The notes beneath the pieces are model-generated. The model was given only the letters and a program-made list of their open reading frames with translations. It did no database searches and was not told where the DNA came from. Below are positions 55,701 through 64,000 of a DNA stretch of 64,000 nucleotides, in pieces (position 1 is the first letter of the stretch; each line of letters starts with the position of its first letter). The stretch is from positions 17,039,822 to 17,103,821 of the forward strand of contig NC_134516.1 in assembly GCF_027942865.1 (NCBI RefSeq), given 5' to 3'. The stretch is from Odontesthes bonariensis. Its lineage: Eukaryota > Chordata > Actinopteri > Atheriniformes > Atherinopsidae. The translations under genes and the position numbers were made by a program.

Positions 55701-57800
55701 CGTTCACGTTACATTGTAGAAATATGGAAAAAGGCCCAATTGCTGGTGATAATTCTGATTAAAACGATGCAATACTTGAAATTAAATTCAGATAAATGTA
55801 ATTAATGTGACATCTTGCACTTATTCTACATTATCTATTTATTTTCAGCATGATTTTCTATTTCATATGTACAAGATGTACTTAATAATTTGTACAGTTG
55901 TGTTTAGGTACACTGACCCGTACTGTGTAATTTGTCTGGATTTCTTGCAATCAAATCTTAAAATCAGCCCCAACTTGTTTGGTTTCTGAAAAACTTATAC
56001 TGAAGAATTAGGTTACTCGTTTTTGACTAGTACTCAACAAAGTATAATAAGAGATAATAAAGGTTTCACAGGATATTTTAGACAAAGCATACAGGCAGAC
56101 TTTCATATGAACCTTTTTTTTTAATGTAAATATCAAGAGTTAACATGGTCATGTTCAGCTGAAATGTAATGGTATGTTTTACATTACCTGGTGAGGTAAA
56201 CACTTGCAAATACTTAATATCTGCTCAAATCTCCAATTTTTATGGTTGTGGTTAAATTTTACTCTTACTTAAAAGGGGGAAATAATGGAAGGAAAAACTA
56301 TTTTTCTGCTCCGGTTTTTCAGATGTTTGCCTGAACAGAAATACATTTCCTAGTAGATTGGCTTCTACAGTAATGGCTATCGCTCACACTACATCCAGTT
56401 CAGACCATAGACTGTTTAACAAGTAGGATTGGTTCAAAGGTTGTACATTACAGAACGACAAAGCCACTGAGATCGATACATGATGCCAGTGTTGAAGAGC
56501 TGAAAGTGCAGTACCACTGATGTTCTGTAGGCACCGTCTCAAAGATACCTTGATTTCATAATAAAAGTTTCAACTTCTTTCATGAAAAACTACTATCAGA
56601 ACACTTTTCCGTGTTACTGCGGCCTGATAAGTGTGTTGGTGGTCCTCCTGTAAGTAACTCCAATATTGAGTAAAAATTAGGCCATGAAGATAGTCATTTT
56701 TCTCCATTCAGTTACACTCTCTTGTATGGTCACTTCTGACTAAATTAAAAAAAAAAGCAAAATGGCAACAGCCAAATGCCAAACTTGGAACCACATCAAT
56801 CTTTTACATGCATTCTATATCACAGAAAAAAACAAATAGGCGCATGAAATAGCATCCACATACAGCCTCATGGATTCCATATGGATACAGCATTTCATAC
56901 TCACCTACTTCTTGCTGTGCAAATGCAGATTTTTGTATGGCAACTGAGAGGTGAGAATTTTAAATATCAATTTTAAAAGGTCTTTACGGGATGTTTGGAA
57001 ACTTCTTTCCCCATTTATTTTAATGCATCTGTTGGGAGAAAAGCAACAAATTCTACCCGGATGCAGAGAATTTTTTGCTTCGTTTTGTTTCATGAACCTG
57101 CACAGGTCAGATGATTTTGGCTTTCCAATTCGGAGGTACATCAGCTGCCCTAACAACGGGCTATCCTATCATTTTAAAACTACACATTTGACATCTTAAA
57201 ACTAATTTTGACCCCTCTGGCTTTCCTTACAGGAGCTAAATGTCAGCACAGATTCTCAACTAATCTCAACACCATTTTTCTTAGTTTGCTTGTGTAGTAG
57301 ATGTTGTGTTTGAGCAAACACAGCCATATTAAATAAAGCACAGTACGATACGAGTAAATGTGTGCCTATAACAAACTGGACTCCGTTTTGTGTTTACAAA
57401 CTAACAAAGAAACTGAAGTCATAATCAGAACTTAGGGTGCTGACGTTTTGACCAAAAAGATTCCTTCTTGGACAGCAACCTTTCAGCCCAAGTCAATGCA
57501 AGACTCTTGATTGTAGAGAGCGATGCTGGTGTTTTAATCACAGACCTGTGTGTTGCTAGTTCATGGAGTTCATCCCAGCCGTGCAGATCATTCACCATCA
57601 AGGTGCAGTATTCCATTCACAATAACACAAAAAGTTAAAGGCTTCCTTTAAACTTTATTTTGTCATACATTCCTTTAAGAAAATTGTTGCAATACAAAAT
57701 GTTTTCTCCTAAGACACAGCTAAGATTAAATACAACCTCTTTACAGTTACTTCACAGGCTTTGTGCTTAAAACAGAAGCAGGAAATATCATTCGATTATC

Positions 57801-57839
<39 letters not shown>

Positions 57840-58454
57840 AGCATACACTAAGCAACAATGACAAAATCAGCCTATACACAGCAGCTCTTGTGTTCTCACT
57901 ATAATTTATATCAATGAAGCTTTTACAGTATTTGGTGTCTTATTTTTTTTAAGTTGAATACACAAGGCCCACGTGATACAATCATCTCTTTTTTTTTTTC
58001 TTTTTTAATTAATTTATTTTTTTAAATACAGTAGGAGCAACAGAGGCCTCTACTCGAGCCTTAAAGTCTACACACACACACAAACAGCTGTCCACAAATT
58101 ACCAAAAAAAAAAAAAAAAATTATTTGAATTCTACAAATACATACAATAATTACCTGATTTAAACAGTAAAGCAAACCTAAAAAAAAAGCTGACGTAGTA
58201 GAACGGTGTGTTTTGCTCAAACCATAAGACTCAAGTGCAAAACAATGAAAGAAAAGTGAATCAATATTTTCAACCAGAACAGAAGAGCAAACCTCAACCC
58301 AGACCCTTAAAAACAACAAAAAAAACAACAACAATATAGTATTTTCTTTTTTTCCTTTCTTTTTGTCATCTTTAAGACAAGTCTTACTTAACCCGTCACA
58401 TTTATTACTTCAGTGTTAGAAATGTTCTGTGCGTGTTGCTTTTTAGTCCACCAA
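55701..58454. other. intergenic and cbs 3' UTR
   Basis: No gene recognised between the znf654-like promoter and the cbs stop codon. TTTATT (AATAAA on the minus strand) occurs at about 57,655 and 58,014, either of which could end the cbs transcript. A long poly-A tract of about 38 bases is at 57,801-57,838 and a short CA repeat near 58,070. Confidence 0.4.
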
Positions 58455-63574
<5,120 letters not shown>

Positions 63575-64000
63575 GGCTTACCCTTGAAGAGAAAAACAGG
63601 AAGCATGGTTATGTAACCGTGAACAACATTTCATCCTTAAGATAAACCCTTTACAGATAAAAAAAAAAAATGATAAGAATGTCCTGATATGTTGTCGTCT
63701 CAACAAAAGCAGTTCCTGCCAAGTACATAAATGCTGTCTCATCAGCCATTTATGACTCTTTTGCTCTTGGCTTTGCAACTAAACGTATTTTATACTCATA
63801 TTTATAAAGTTTAACAGCCTGAGACTCGCAGCAGGACTGTGCCTGAACGAGGGAACAGTGCCAACAGTCGGTAACTGCAGACGAGACAAAAGTTCATATT
63901 TGATTGCTGAACCTTTTTGTTGATTTTTTTTGTTAAATGAGTCTGACGCGTGCTACTGGAGACTCATTTACTGTGAATCTAACACGGTTCAATCGTTACA
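63575..64000 (-). other. upstream of cbs: rest of exon 2 leader and intron
   Basis: On the minus strand tctcttcaag|GGTAAGCC at 63,583 is a splice acceptor eight bases before the ATG, so bases above it are intron or promoter. No other gene seen to the window edge. Confidence 0.55.

Overview
The window is vertebrate genomic DNA, almost certainly from a ray-finned (teleost) fish. Coding sequence sits in short exons with GT/AG introns. The recognisable genes (trace amine-associated receptors, stoml2, a vegfc/vegfd gene, a znf654-like gene, cbs) are vertebrate. The intergenic and intronic DNA is full of teleost-type repeats: HERO/R2-clade LINE, Harbinger, hAT, pogo/Tigger-like, RTE/Rex3-like LINE, L2-type LINE tails and a tRNA-like SINE.

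Positions 1-13730 are an accessory region. The left edge holds the 5' end of an apparently young APE-type LINE (minus strand, ORF1 and the start of ORF2 both open). It is inserted into an old HERO-type retroelement. HERO DNA, a SINE-like fragment and a single-exon TAAR gene form a unit present twice, 8,646 bp apart (about 2,398-5,083 and 11,060-13,727). Both TAAR genes are intact. Both carry Ser at 3.32 and Asp at 5.42, the shifted amine-binding arrangement of teleost-specific TAARs. Between the copies lie about 2.6 kb of unannotated DNA, a Harbinger-like element with a Myb/SANT gene, and the 3' half of the second HERO copy.

Positions about 17,000-20,411 (plus) are stoml2, a mitochondrial inner-membrane SPFH scaffold, complete except for a confidently located first coding exon. 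An RTE-type LINE with a 13-bp target duplication sits in one intron. Positions 23,306-36,182 (plus) are a complete eight-exon VEGF-C/D family gene of 406 codons, with a long leader containing small uORFs. Positions 55,422 to 40,425 (minus) are a complete ten-exon znf654-like zinc-finger gene. I could close it to exactly 2,207 codons including the stop; the last exon carries only three codons and the stop. Its last intron contains a stack of nested transposons, and intron 8 a hAT with an 8-bp target duplication. Positions 63,574 to 58,455 (minus) are a complete 14-exon cystathionine beta-synthase gene (586 codons including stop), with heme ligands, PLP lysine and two CBS domains.

The genes do not form a pathway; this is ordinary vertebrate gene order. 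I saw no CRISPR array, rRNA or convincing tRNA gene, and no evidence of a wholly new system. The points most worth a second look are the TAAR pair (binding-site shift plus divergence concentrated in TM5-TM6), the micro-inversion and micro-deletion that distinguish the two HERO copies, the transposon nest in the znf654-like gene, the intron splitting the cysteine-repeat exon of the VEGF gene, and the loss of half of the CBS CXXC motif.
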